Program-made: the position numbers and the translations under genes
Notes under the pieces: generated by a model
The model's input: only the letters and a program-made list of their open reading frames with translations
Databases searched by the model: none
What the model was told of the DNA's origin: nothing
Assembly: GCA_016278435.1 (NCBI GenBank)
Contig: JADQBU010000348.1
Span: 1 to 9,777 of the forward strand
Direction: 5' to 3'
Length of the DNA stretch: 9,777 bases
DNA from: Halanaerobiales bacterium
GTDB taxonomy: Bacteria > Bacillota > Halanaerobiia > Halanaerobiales > JADQBU01
Shown here: positions 1 through 7,027 of the stretch, in pieces
Numbering within the stretch: the stretch's first letter is position 1
Layout of the letters: every line of letters starts with the position of its first letter

Positions 1-442
1 TAATCACTATAATAAACAATAGCCCCAGAGTAATAAACATGATATGAAAGGGATCTTTTTTAATCTGATGAATCACAGATAATGATAGAGCACGCAAATC
101 ATCAAGAAAGATAAGATAACCAACAACAATTGAATTCAAAGCAGCCATAAATACTGCCCCTGCTGCTATATTTTTAGCTATCCGTGCCTGATAACTGTAA
201 TCCTCTGTAATCATATCGACTACAACCTCAACCGAGGTATTGACCATTTCCATAGCAATGACAAATACAATCGTAAAAAAGAGGATTATTAATTCTATTT
301 TTGAGATATCAAAGATTAAACTGGCAACCAACACCAGAGCGGCCAGGAAAAAATGAACCTTCATATTTCTCTGGGTACGCAAGGTATGAACTATCCCGGC
401 CAGGGCATAATTAAAACTATCCAGAAAACTCTTTAGCCGCAA
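1..442 (-). CDS. dgkA: DgkA-family diacylglycerol/undecaprenol kinase, 3' end outside window
   Basis: This integral membrane lipid kinase family phosphorylates diacylglycerol or, in Gram-positive bacteria, usually undecaprenol, recycling the cell-wall lipid carrier. I translated 147 codons from a TTG start at 442, chosen because a strong Shine-Dalgarno AAGGTGAT sits just upstream and the reading frame has a TGA stop three codons before the start. The N-terminus MRLKSFLDSFNYALAG and the following TLRTQRNMKVHF are typical of the family. The kinase signature EMVNTSVEVVVD (E65, N68, E72, D76) is intact. The later family motif, usually AKD-AAGAV, reads AKNIAAGAV here, so the usual Asp is Asn91. 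Membrane segments lie at about 33-44, 50-64 and 93-113. A fourth hydrophobic segment begins near 134 and runs off the edge, so the protein is longer than the usual 120-130 residues and may carry an extra C-terminal membrane domain. It lies 11 nt downstream of ybeY. Family assignment is sure; the substrate is inferred. Confidence 0.88.
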   Translation of the reverse strand, partial: MRLKSFLDSFNYALAGIVHTLRTQRNMKVHFFLAALVLVASLIFDISKIELIILFFTIVFVIAMEMVNTSVEVVVDMITEDYSYQARIAKNIAAGAVFMAALNSIVVGYLIFLDDLRALSLSVIHQIKKDPFHIMFITLGLLFIIVI

Positions 443-453
443 AACAGATCACC

Positions 454-885
454 TTAATCCCTTATAATATTTAACTCTCCCAGTACCCTTTCTTCCTTTT
501 TCCGCATCTCATCCTTTTCTCCCGTGTTCTTGTGGTCATATCCCAGAATATGCAATACCCCGTGAATTAATAGATAACAGAGCTCCCTTTTCAGGGAATG
601 TCCATATTCTTCAGCCTGAGATACAGCCCTTTCAACCGAAATAATGATATCACCAAGAATTTCATCTCCCAGGGGAAAAGAGAGGATATCAGTGGCTTCA
701 TCGACATCGCGATACTTCTTATTTAGCCCCCTGATCTCCTCATTATCAACCAGAGCAATACTGATCTCGCCGTGATCAAACCCCTCAAGCCTGGCTGTAT
801 TACGGCAGATTGTTTCAAAAAGCTCCCGTAGTTCCTTATCTACCTTCAATTTTTGCTGCATGTTGTTAATCTCAACTTTAATCAC
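454..885 (-). CDS. ybeY: Endoribonuclease/rRNA maturation factor YbeY
   Basis: YbeY is a cytoplasmic, zinc-dependent protein of the UPF0054 family, needed for 16S rRNA 3'-end maturation and ribosome quality control. The 143 residues match the usual size. The metal-binding motif H-x3-H-x5-H is complete at H108, H112 and H118 within HGVLHILGYDH, and the upstream family blocks TDILSFPLGD (65-74) and LGDIIIS (77-83) are present. The start is GTG at 885, giving an N-terminus VIKVEINN that lines up with other YbeY proteins. It overlaps the 3' end of the preceding HD-hydrolase gene by 8 nt (GTGATTAA), which suggests translational coupling, because no strong separate Shine-Dalgarno is seen. An internal ATG at codon 9 is possible but would remove the first beta strand. 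Position between phoH/yqfF and dgkA is the standard Firmicute order. Confidence 0.96.
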   Translation of the reverse strand: MIKVEINNMQQKLKVDKELRELFETICRNTARLEGFDHGEISIALVDNEEIRGLNKKYRDVDEATDILSFPLGDEILGDIIISVERAVSQAEEYGHSLKRELCYLLIHGVLHILGYDHKNTGEKDEMRKKEERVLGELNIIRD

Positions 886-3028
886 TTTTATCAGCTCTCT
901 TCATCTCTTTTATTAGGTTTTCCGGGTATTCTATCCGGTGATGGTAGATCCCGGTTAATACCTTAACAAAACTTTCAGTAATAACATCAAGTTCCTTCAG
1001 AGTTAAATCCGATTCATCAAGCTGATTTTCTATCAATTTCTTCCTGATCAGGTCCCTGGTCAGGACTTCAATCCGGTTCCGGTCATTTTTATCAAAATTC
1101 TTTGATCTGACGGCTGCTTCAACTATATCAGCCATCATTATCAGAACAGCTTCTTTTGACCTGGGCCTGGGACCATCATAACGAAATTCACTCTCTTCCA
1201 CACTTCCGTGCGGGTCATCTTCCTGAGCCTGCTGGAAGAAATATGAGATTAGATTTGTTCCGTGATGCTGTTTAATAATATCTATCACATCTTCGGGAAG
1301 TTTATATTCCCGGGCCAGTTCAACCCCATCCTTAACATGGGCCTTGATGATCAGGGAACTGAGATTAGCCGAGATTTTATCATGAGGATTATCCCCACCA
1401 AACTGATTATCTGTAAAGAAATAGGGGCGTTTCAGTTTTCCTATATCATGATAATAAGCTCCAACCCGGGCCAGCAGTGAATCGGCTCCAATATTATCAG
1501 CAGCAGTTTCAGCTAAATTACCTACAATTACACTATGATGATAGGTTCCCGGTGCTTCTACAAGTAGTCTTTTTAATAACGGCTGACTGGGATTGGAAAG
1601 CTCAAGTAGCTTAACAGATGAGGTCAGTCCAAACCCGTTTTCTAGATAAGGTAAAAGACCGTTGGCTAAAATTGCAACCAGAACCCCGTTTAAGACCCCC
1701 ATTCCCACTGTCTGTAATACATTTACCCAGTTACTGGTAGTTGCCGGCTGTAATAAGTTCATGGCAAAGATCAAGACCAGGAGCACCCCACTTACATTAA
1801 AACCTGCTCTGACCAGATCACTGCGCTGGCTAACCCTGGTAACACTGAAGATACCGACTAAACCCCCTATAAAACTGGCCAGGGCAACATTATAACTATT
1901 GTTAAAGATAAGTGCTACCAGCAAGCTCAGTCCTATAGTCATAATTACTGCAATATCAGTTCCAATTAAAACTGTCGCCAGAATTGAAGCTGCTGCTACT
2001 GGAACTAAATACATCAGATAAGAACCCTGAAAAATACTGATTATCTTGGCCAGAACAAAGATTAATATTACCAGTAATTCCAACAGTAGAAGTTTCTTAT
2101 TACACTGCCAGAATGATTCTTCATATTCTCTGAAATAATAGGCTATAGTTATAATCAGGATTAATATAACCAGGATGATACCGATTATACTAAAATAATC
2201 GATTCTTCCTTTCTGTAGTCCCAGTGCTTCCAGCACTATAATATCATCCGCTGTTACAATATCACCCTTGCGGACAATCATCTCTCCCTGCCGGACAGTA
2301 CGTTTAATTGGTTCAACCTGGTTTCTGGCATCCTTCTGTTTTTTAATTGTTTCTTTCTCATTCAGAATCATATTGGGTTTAATATTAGTATTTAGAATCT
2401 GTATTATAGCCTGACGGTAATCTTTTTTAAAATCAAGCTCCTGTACTTCCTGTTCCATCGTATCCTGAACTTTAGGAACGTCACCGGGTAAAATATGCTG
2501 CTCAAGCTGCTTGTCCATAATTTTAATCGTTTCTGTCTGAATCTTATCTAAATCCTCGTTACTGGCCTGCACCAGAACTTTAATAATATCACTGCTTAAT
2601 AAAATCCCCTTTTCTTTCTGCAGTTGGATTATTAACTTTTCCAGGTTTAGATTATTTTGCTCTCCTTCATTCTGACCTTTAATATAATTAACAGTATTAA
2701 AGATAGTTTTAATATTCTCTATGATATTATTATTTACGTTTGTATCCTCTTCATATACCCGGGGAGCAGATTCTGCTGCCATTTTTCGCAATTCATCTGT
2801 TTTTTGTTGGTCTATGAAGGTAACAGTCCGCGGTGCCATAATGTCGACCTTGCTGACCTCTCCCGCCTGCAAATTAATCTGATTCGGAATAAAATCAATC
2901 GTTAAAATCAGAGCGAGAATAATAAAGAACATTATACCCCAGATTAGTTTTCCTGTCTTCTTTTCCAGGTTTAGATTTACTTTTAAAATATCTTTCCACC
3001 ATTTTTTAAATTTATCAAAAATCAACAT
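878..3028 (-). CDS. yqfF: 7TM receptor with intracellular HD hydrolase (YqfF/PgpH family, c-di-AMP phosphodiesterase)
   Basis: This 716-residue membrane protein belongs to the PgpH/YqfF family, whose characterised members hydrolyse cyclic di-AMP. Reading along the protein: a short cytosolic N-terminus, a first membrane helix at about 29-47, a long extracytoplasmic 7TMR-HDED-like domain (about 50-275), a cluster of membrane helices between about 279 and 457, and a cytosolic HD domain from about 480 to the end. The HD metal ligands are visible: YHHS at 496-499, HDIGK at 527-531 (H527, D528), H564, H588/H589 in IKQHHG, and D634 in MMADIVEA. All are intact, so an active phosphodiesterase is expected. 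The ATG at 3028 follows the phoH stop by 2 nt, with AAGGCGGGAAA as Shine-Dalgarno; the 3' end overlaps ybeY by 8 nt. Family assignment is firm. Substrate identity is carried over from homologues. Confidence 0.95.
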   Translation of the reverse strand: MLIFDKFKKWWKDILKVNLNLEKKTGKLIWGIMFFIILALILTIDFIPNQINLQAGEVSKVDIMAPRTVTFIDQQKTDELRKMAAESAPRVYEEDTNVNNNIIENIKTIFNTVNYIKGQNEGEQNNLNLEKLIIQLQKEKGILLSSDIIKVLVQASNEDLDKIQTETIKIMDKQLEQHILPGDVPKVQDTMEQEVQELDFKKDYRQAIIQILNTNIKPNMILNEKETIKKQKDARNQVEPIKRTVRQGEMIVRKGDIVTADDIIVLEALGLQKGRIDYFSIIGIILVILILIITIAYYFREYEESFWQCNKKLLLLELLVILIFVLAKIISIFQGSYLMYLVPVAAASILATVLIGTDIAVIMTIGLSLLVALIFNNSYNVALASFIGGLVGIFSVTRVSQRSDLVRAGFNVSGVLLVLIFAMNLLQPATTSNWVNVLQTVGMGVLNGVLVAILANGLLPYLENGFGLTSSVKLLELSNPSQPLLKRLLVEAPGTYHHSVIVGNLAETAADNIGADSLLARVGAYYHDIGKLKRPYFFTDNQFGGDNPHDKISANLSSLIIKAHVKDGVELAREYKLPEDVIDIIKQHHGTNLISYFFQQAQEDDPHGSVEESEFRYDGPRPRSKEAVLIMMADIVEAAVRSKNFDKNDRNRIEVLTRDLIRKKLIENQLDESDLTLKELDVITESFVKVLTGIYHHRIEYPENLIKEMKRADKSD

Positions 3029-3030
3029 AC

Positions 3031-3996
3031 TTATTTCCCGCCTTCATGCCTTTCATAGGCTTTTATAATCTTTTTAACCAGATTATGTCTGACAACATCC
3101 TGATTAGAAAGATAAACAAATTCTATACCTTCAATTCCATCCAGAATAGTTCTAACCTGATTCAAACCAGAATTCCTGTTATTGGGCAGGTCTATCTGGG
3201 TTATATCTCCGGTAATAACAGCATGGGAGTTAAACCCGATTCTGGTTAAAAACATCTTCATCTGTTCAGGTGTGGTATTCTGAGCTTCATCCAGGATAAC
3301 AAAGGAATCGTCCAGAGTCCTGCCTCGCATATAAGCAAGTGGAGCTACCTCTATTATATCCTTTTCCAGGTACTGATTAACCCTTTCCGGACCGAGAATA
3401 TCATATAATGCATCATAAAGGGGCCTGAGATAGGGGTCAACTTTTTCCTGTAGGTCACCTGGCAAAAATCCCAGTTTTTCTCCAGCTTCTATTGCTGGTC
3501 TGGTCAAAATTATCCTGTTAATATTCTTATTTAGCAGAAATTTTACCGCCATTACCATGGCCAGATAGGTCTTGCCGGTACCGGCAGGGCCGATGGAAAA
3601 TACAAGATCATAATCCTTGATTGCTTCGACATAAAGCTTCTGACCAAGAGTTTTGGCTTTAATCTGTTTACCTCTGTAATTAACCTGTAGAACTTCATTA
3701 TATATTTCTTTCAGTGAGCGGGTTTTATCTTTCTTTAATAATTCTATGGCATAACTGACCTCCCGCTTACTCAAAGACTTCTCCTGACTGAGCACTGCTG
3801 TCAATTCTTCAATAACCCGTTCTGCAATTCTTATATTTTCCGCTTGACCAGCAATTTTGATCTGATTCCCGCGGGCGATAAGTTTTACATCTAACTCATC
3901 TTCTATTACCTTTAAGTTTGTGTCTTTTTTGCCAAATAGACTTCTGGTTATCTGATAATCATCCTTAAGTGTCACAGTTTTTTCAGTGTTATCCAC
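3031..3996 (-). CDS. phoH: PhoH-like ATPase with N-terminal KH-like domain
   Basis: PhoH-family proteins are cytoplasmic P-loop ATPases with a helicase-like fold, probably acting in RNA metabolism; the precise role is unsettled. The 321-residue product has a KH-like RNA-binding segment at about 12-70. The PhoH core follows, with Walker A GPAGTGKT at 136-143, Walker B FVILDEAQN at 232-240, the TGD motif at 262-264 and the family C-terminal block DVVRHNLVKKIIKAY. TRPAIEAGEKLGFLPGD (165-181) is the usual PhoH linker. All key residues are present and the length is normal. Translation starts at GTG 3996, which overlaps the yqfD stop by 8 nt (GTGGATAA). The AAGGAGGAT Shine-Dalgarno lies inside the yqfD coding sequence, so expression is probably coupled to yqfD. 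Association with ybeY in one operon is conserved and fits a shared role in rRNA or ribosome maturation. Confidence 0.96.
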   Translation of the reverse strand: MDNTEKTVTLKDDYQITRSLFGKKDTNLKVIEDELDVKLIARGNQIKIAGQAENIRIAERVIEELTAVLSQEKSLSKREVSYAIELLKKDKTRSLKEIYNEVLQVNYRGKQIKAKTLGQKLYVEAIKDYDLVFSIGPAGTGKTYLAMVMAVKFLLNKNINRIILTRPAIEAGEKLGFLPGDLQEKVDPYLRPLYDALYDILGPERVNQYLEKDIIEVAPLAYMRGRTLDDSFVILDEAQNTTPEQMKMFLTRIGFNSHAVITGDITQIDLPNNRNSGLNQVRTILDGIEGIEFVYLSNQDVVRHNLVKKIIKAYERHEGGK

Positions 3997-5164
3997 TCAT
4001 ATCCTCCTTATCGGCATTATTTAATACTCCTATATTTTCTTCAGTTTTAAGCAAAATCTTGATACCAACCCTGTTGCCACTCAATTCCAGCTTTTTTGTT
4101 TTAACATCAATAATTATAGCCTCAGAATCCATTTTGTCAAGTATTTTTTCAAATGCCTCTCTCCTGGCCAGATAAAAGGCCGTCTCTTCACTTCTATTAT
4201 AATATAGATATTCTACTTGTTTATAGTCTTCAATAATAAATTCTAGAGGGAGACTGTAATTCCTCCATTTAAATGGTTTACTAATACTCCTATCAACAGT
4301 ATATTTTTCATATGAAGGCCGGGGCAAGAATCTTACAAGAAAGGAGTTATACCTGATAGCTACAGAAGTTTTCTCTTTCCCGGTATAGACCGGTTCTTTA
4401 TATTCAAGAGCAGCTTCACCGGTTTCCTCATACCAGACACTGGCCTTGATAATTCCCCGGGCCGTCTCCTTATCTCCCTTTTCATCCTTAAGACCAACTA
4501 TCAGGGTCTGCCCTTCAGTTACAGTATCACCCTCCTTGACAACAGCCTTACCCTGCATAACAATAATTTCATTAATTATACCATCCCTGGTTGCAACAAG
4601 ATCTCCACTCTCTGTTTTCTCAACAATCTTTTTTTCTACAATCTCAATATTTAACCTGGTACCTTTCCAACCAAGGTCAATCCAGATAATACGCGGTTCC
4701 TGCTGCCGCAAAAGCCTTTCACAGGCCTCCAGGTCAACACTCTTTTTTAATACACCTGGTCTAACTCCATTTTCATTTAATATATTTACTATCTCTTCTC
4801 TATTAATCTTATCAATTCCCTGAATATTTATAAACCAGAGGAAGGAAGAAGCCACCCAGATTATAGAAATAAATATAATAAGTCCAATAACAAGATAAAG
4901 TCTTTTCCTCATATTAACCAGCAGAAAATGCCATCCTATCTTCTTAAGAATCTTAACCCGACATAGGCGTTTTTTGACCAGTGGTCTTAATCTATTGAAA
5001 TCTTCAGCATACATTTTTGCCCGATAATGATCTTTCGCAATTCTTTTAATATCCCAGAGATATATATCAGCATTAGTGATCTGGCTGATAAATCTCTCCA
5101 GGGCATTCCCCTCTATTTTAACCTGTAAATATCCACGGAAAAAACTTACTATCTTCTTAATCAT
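3989..5164 (-). CDS. yqfD: Sporulation protein YqfD
   Basis: YqfD is a membrane protein found in endospore formers and usually expressed in the mother cell; its biochemical role is not known. I place the start at ATG 5164 rather than the longer in-frame start at 5245. This start overlaps the yqfC stop by only 8 nt (ATGATTAA), has the purine-rich Shine-Dalgarno GGGGGCAGGA, and gives the expected N-terminus MIKKIVSFFRGYLQVKI. The extra upstream 27 residues look unlike the family. The 391-residue product has a cytosolic N-terminal part, one membrane helix at about 89-110, and a large extracytoplasmic part. That part contains the family-like stretch RIIWIDLGWKGTRLNIEIVE (158-177), and a segment around VKEGDTVTEGQTL that resembles a biotinyl/barrel-sandwich hairpin. 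The size matches the B. subtilis protein of about 400 residues. It sits between yqfC and phoH, as in other Firmicutes. Confidence 0.92.
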   Translation of the reverse strand: MIKKIVSFFRGYLQVKIEGNALERFISQITNADIYLWDIKRIAKDHYRAKMYAEDFNRLRPLVKKRLCRVKILKKIGWHFLLVNMRKRLYLVIGLIIFISIIWVASSFLWFINIQGIDKINREEIVNILNENGVRPGVLKKSVDLEACERLLRQQEPRIIWIDLGWKGTRLNIEIVEKKIVEKTESGDLVATRDGIINEIIVMQGKAVVKEGDTVTEGQTLIVGLKDEKGDKETARGIIKASVWYEETGEAALEYKEPVYTGKEKTSVAIRYNSFLVRFLPRPSYEKYTVDRSISKPFKWRNYSLPLEFIIEDYKQVEYLYYNRSEETAFYLARREAFEKILDKMDSEAIIIDVKTKKLELSGNRVGIKILLKTEENIGVLNNADKEDMSG

Positions 5165-5444
5165 TGTCCTGCCCCCTGCCGTTATCATAATCCAGGGACT
5201 TAATCTCTCCTGATACCAGAATGTTTTCAGGGGCAATCTCTTCAATCTCCAGGTTTTTACCCTTAATCATAAAGTATCCAGATTTAATTCTGATCTTAAT
5301 CAAATCATCTTGATAAACAGCAATTCCCTTGTGATTTTCAAAGTACATTTTTCTCCGGCCTACGATCATTATCAGTGGTGCATCCAGAATAACCTCATCC
5401 GGTAATTCAAAAAAATCACTGAAATATTCCTTAAATGATGTCAT
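5157..5444 (-). CDS. yqfC: Sporulation protein YqfC (YabP/YqfC family)
   Basis: This 95-residue protein belongs to the YabP/YqfC family of small sporulation proteins. The family pattern is clear: FFELPDEVILDAPLIMIVG, then YFENHKGIAVY, then the repeating beta pattern LIKIRIKSGYFMIKGKNLEI and an I-SGEI ending. The start is ATG 5444. A longer in-frame start at 5468 would place the Shine-Dalgarno AAAGGGGGAT inside the gene, whereas the chosen ATG sits about 6 nt after it. It is the first gene of the yqfC-yqfD-phoH-yqfF-ybeY-dgkA run and overlaps yqfD by 8 nt. In B. subtilis the yqfC-yqfD pair is under the mother-cell sigma factor SigE; a SigE-like promoter can be proposed upstream here. It is absent from non-spore-forming lineages as a rule, so its presence suggests sporulation ability or a spore-forming ancestor. 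Confidence 0.93.
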   Translation of the reverse strand: MTSFKEYFSDFFELPDEVILDAPLIMIVGRRKMYFENHKGIAVYQDDLIKIRIKSGYFMIKGKNLEIEEIAPENILVSGEIKSLDYDNGRGQDND

Positions 5445-5501
5445 ACATATCCCCCTTTCCCTTAACATTAAAATTTATGCGGGAAGAGGGTAAAACATGC
5501 A

Positions 5502-5530
5502 ATTGTATAGACCAATCAACAGTTATAAGA
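5502..5530 (-). promoter_or_regulatory. Candidate SigE-like promoter for the yqfC operon
   Basis: On the minus strand TCTTATA (5530-5524), a 14-nt spacer and TATACAAT (5509-5502) resemble the mother-cell SigE consensus KMATATT-N14/15-CATACANT. The -10 matches 7 of 8 positions and the -35 matches 5 of 7. The -10 lies 57 nt upstream of the yqfC start. The regulon link is known from B. subtilis; the site itself is read by eye in AT-rich DNA and is unproven. Confidence 0.35.
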
Positions 5531-5570
5531 CGATTACACATCTTATTATAAATTAACTTATTTTAACACT

Positions 5571-5598
5571 ATTATAACACAATATAGTTTTCTTACAA
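5571..5598 (-). promoter_or_regulatory. Candidate SigA-type promoter for the yqfC-dgkA operon
   Basis: On the minus strand TTGTAA (5598-5593), a 16-nt spacer and a perfect TATAAT (5576-5571) form a plausible vegetative promoter upstream of yqfC, just after the terminator of the preceding regulator gene. A constitutive promoter here would explain how the housekeeping genes phoH and ybeY, placed behind two sporulation genes, are expressed in growing cells. The leader would be about 120 nt. Confidence 0.45.
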
Positions 5599-5621
5599 GT
5601 TTCAGGAAAATATAGGCCAAA

Positions 5622-5646
5622 TAAAAAACAGGGGATGGACCCCCTG
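5622..5646 (-). terminator. Rho-independent terminator after the BTAD regulator gene
   Basis: On the minus strand the stem CAGGGG (5646-5641), the loop GTCCAT and the stem CCCCTG (5634-5629) are followed directly by TTTTTTAT. The hairpin begins 19 nt after the regulator stop codon. It separates the regulator and the upstream cassette from the yqfC operon. Confidence 0.9.
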
Positions 5647-5665
5647 ATAAATTCATGACTTTATT

Positions 5666-6850
5666 CTAAATAATCTCTTTTAATACAAATTCTTTTCTGG
5701 CAGGATTGATTGTATAATTCTCTATATTCATATTACCCAGTATACTATTATTTATCTCCCGCTCCAACCGGGATTTAATAATTTGCCCGGCTTTTTTGTC
5801 TGCTTGAAAGAGTTTGATCAACAAATAAGAATCATCCCAGACAGTAATAACATCTCCCTTTCTCAAGGTTTTATGGATTATTTCCATTAGATTCCTCATA
5901 TTATTATCCTTAAATTTTTTTATATTTATTTTCATCAGGGTAAAAGATTCTTCAGTTCGATTCTGCCTCCTGACAGCCAGACTAATTATCTGTTCAAAAG
6001 TATTTGAACCACATAAGATCGGGCCCTCTTTTTCATCACCCTTAAGTATTTGATCCAATTCCTTTATCTCATGGTTATTGATAATATTTACTTTCTTAAA
6101 AAGTTCCTGCATCTGTGAACCGGGGTAAAGACCGAACTCTTCAAATAACATCTTGGAATAATCCCGATATTTTTTAGCTGCTTCCATATAACGTCCAGCT
6201 TTAATTAGATATGATATTATTGCCTGATGAATTTCTTCCCGGAAAGGATCTTCATTTAAAGCCTGCTGACAAAGTTCGATAGCTTGATTATAATCCTGTT
6301 TTAAACTAACTAAAAGCGAAGAAATCCGTAATACCAGGTCCAGATATAATTCACAGTAATGCTGCCTTAAAGGAAGAGCCCAGTCTTCGTAGAGTTCATC
6401 AGCCAGAAAACTGTCCCTGTAAATGGATTCCGCTGATAAAAATAATTCAAGGGCACTTGCAGGTTGCGATTCATTCAGTTCCTTGCCCTTTTGATATCTT
6501 TTCTCAAATTCCCGATAATCAAGCCAGCATTTTTCACTGTTTTCAAACCAGTAAGAACCACTGGCGTATTTTATCATTGATTGGCTTTCATCTTTAATAA
6601 AGCGGTCCAGAGTACTGCGAAGGTTGTATATTGTTGTGTGAAGATTACTAGCTTTACTGGCACTTCCATCAGGCCATAGTAAGTCTATCAACATGTCTTT
6701 TTTTATTTTCTTGCCATTATTAGCAGTTAAGTATTTAAATAGTTTCAAAGCTTTCTTTGATTTCCACTTTTTTGAGGGTATTGACTGCTCTCCCACTTCA
6801 ACCTTAAAAGGACCAAGAAGATAAATTTTAAGTCTCCCGGTTTGCCCCAT
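5666..6850 (-). CDS. SARP/BTAD-type transcriptional regulator with degenerate GGDEF-like C-terminus
   Basis: This 394-residue protein is probably a DNA-binding activator. Residues 5-85 form an OmpR-type winged helix (Trans_reg_C): LKIYLLGPFKVEVG, then KALKLFKYLTANNGKKIKKD, then LIDLLWPDG and NLHTTIYNLRSTLD. Residues about 105-255 form the bacterial transcriptional activator (BTAD) domain of TPR-like helices, with the diagnostic DPFREEIHQAII (201-212) and FEEFGLYPGSQM. Residues about 284-366 resemble a shortened GGDEF domain: FTLMKINIKKFKDNN matches the 'lDiDhFK-iND' block, and LRKGDVITVWDDSYLLIKL matches 'lR-sDvvaR-GGDEF'. The catalytic GGDEF is replaced by WDDSY, so no cyclase activity is expected. 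The start is ATG 6850, behind AGGGGGGAAAG. The gene lies 177 nt downstream of the CsgG-like gene on the same strand with no terminator seen between them, and its own terminator follows. Control of the neighbouring secretion cassette is inferred from position only. Confidence 0.85.
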   Translation of the reverse strand: MGQTGRLKIYLLGPFKVEVGEQSIPSKKWKSKKALKLFKYLTANNGKKIKKDMLIDLLWPDGSASKASNLHTTIYNLRSTLDRFIKDESQSMIKYASGSYWFENSEKCWLDYREFEKRYQKGKELNESQPASALELFLSAESIYRDSFLADELYEDWALPLRQHYCELYLDLVLRISSLLVSLKQDYNQAIELCQQALNEDPFREEIHQAIISYLIKAGRYMEAAKKYRDYSKMLFEEFGLYPGSQMQELFKKVNIINNHEIKELDQILKGDEKEGPILCGSNTFEQIISLAVRRQNRTEESFTLMKINIKKFKDNNMRNLMEIIHKTLRKGDVITVWDDSYLLIKLFQADKKAGQIIKSRLEREINNSILGNMNIENYTINPARKEFVLKEII

Positions 6851-7027
6851 ACTTTCCCCCCTAATGAGTTTTCTAGTTATATTATTGTATAAAGTAATGG
6901 AATATCCTTCCTTTATTGTTATTTATTTTCTTGCATTTTTAGAGGGGATTTTACAAATTCGTGGGGAAGTATGGAGGTAAATTATCAAGTATAAAACTCA
7001 TTTAACATATTCAAGTAATAAATTGCG
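6851..7027. other. Intergenic region between the csgG-like gene and the BTAD regulator gene
   Basis: This 177-bp AT-rich gap has no supported gene. No intrinsic terminator follows the csgG-like stop, so readthrough into the regulator gene is possible. It carries a 10-bp inverted repeat, AATGAGTTTT at 6863-6872 and AAAACTCATT at 6993-7002, about 120 bp apart. It also carries two direct copies of TCAAGTA (6985-6991 and 7011-7017) with a 26-bp period. A poor SigA match, TTGAAT-N15-TATACT on the minus strand, exists, but I do not call it a promoter. Confidence 0.5.

Noticed and set aside
1262..4823. Plus-strand open frames of 67-125 codons opposite yqfF, phoH and yqfD
   Set aside because: All are antisense to strongly conserved genes, and their translations show no family features or ribosome binding sites.
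5165..5245. 27-codon N-terminal extension of yqfD
   Set aside because: It overlaps yqfC by 89 nt, does not resemble YqfD N-termini, and the ATG at 5164 has a good Shine-Dalgarno and the expected sequence.
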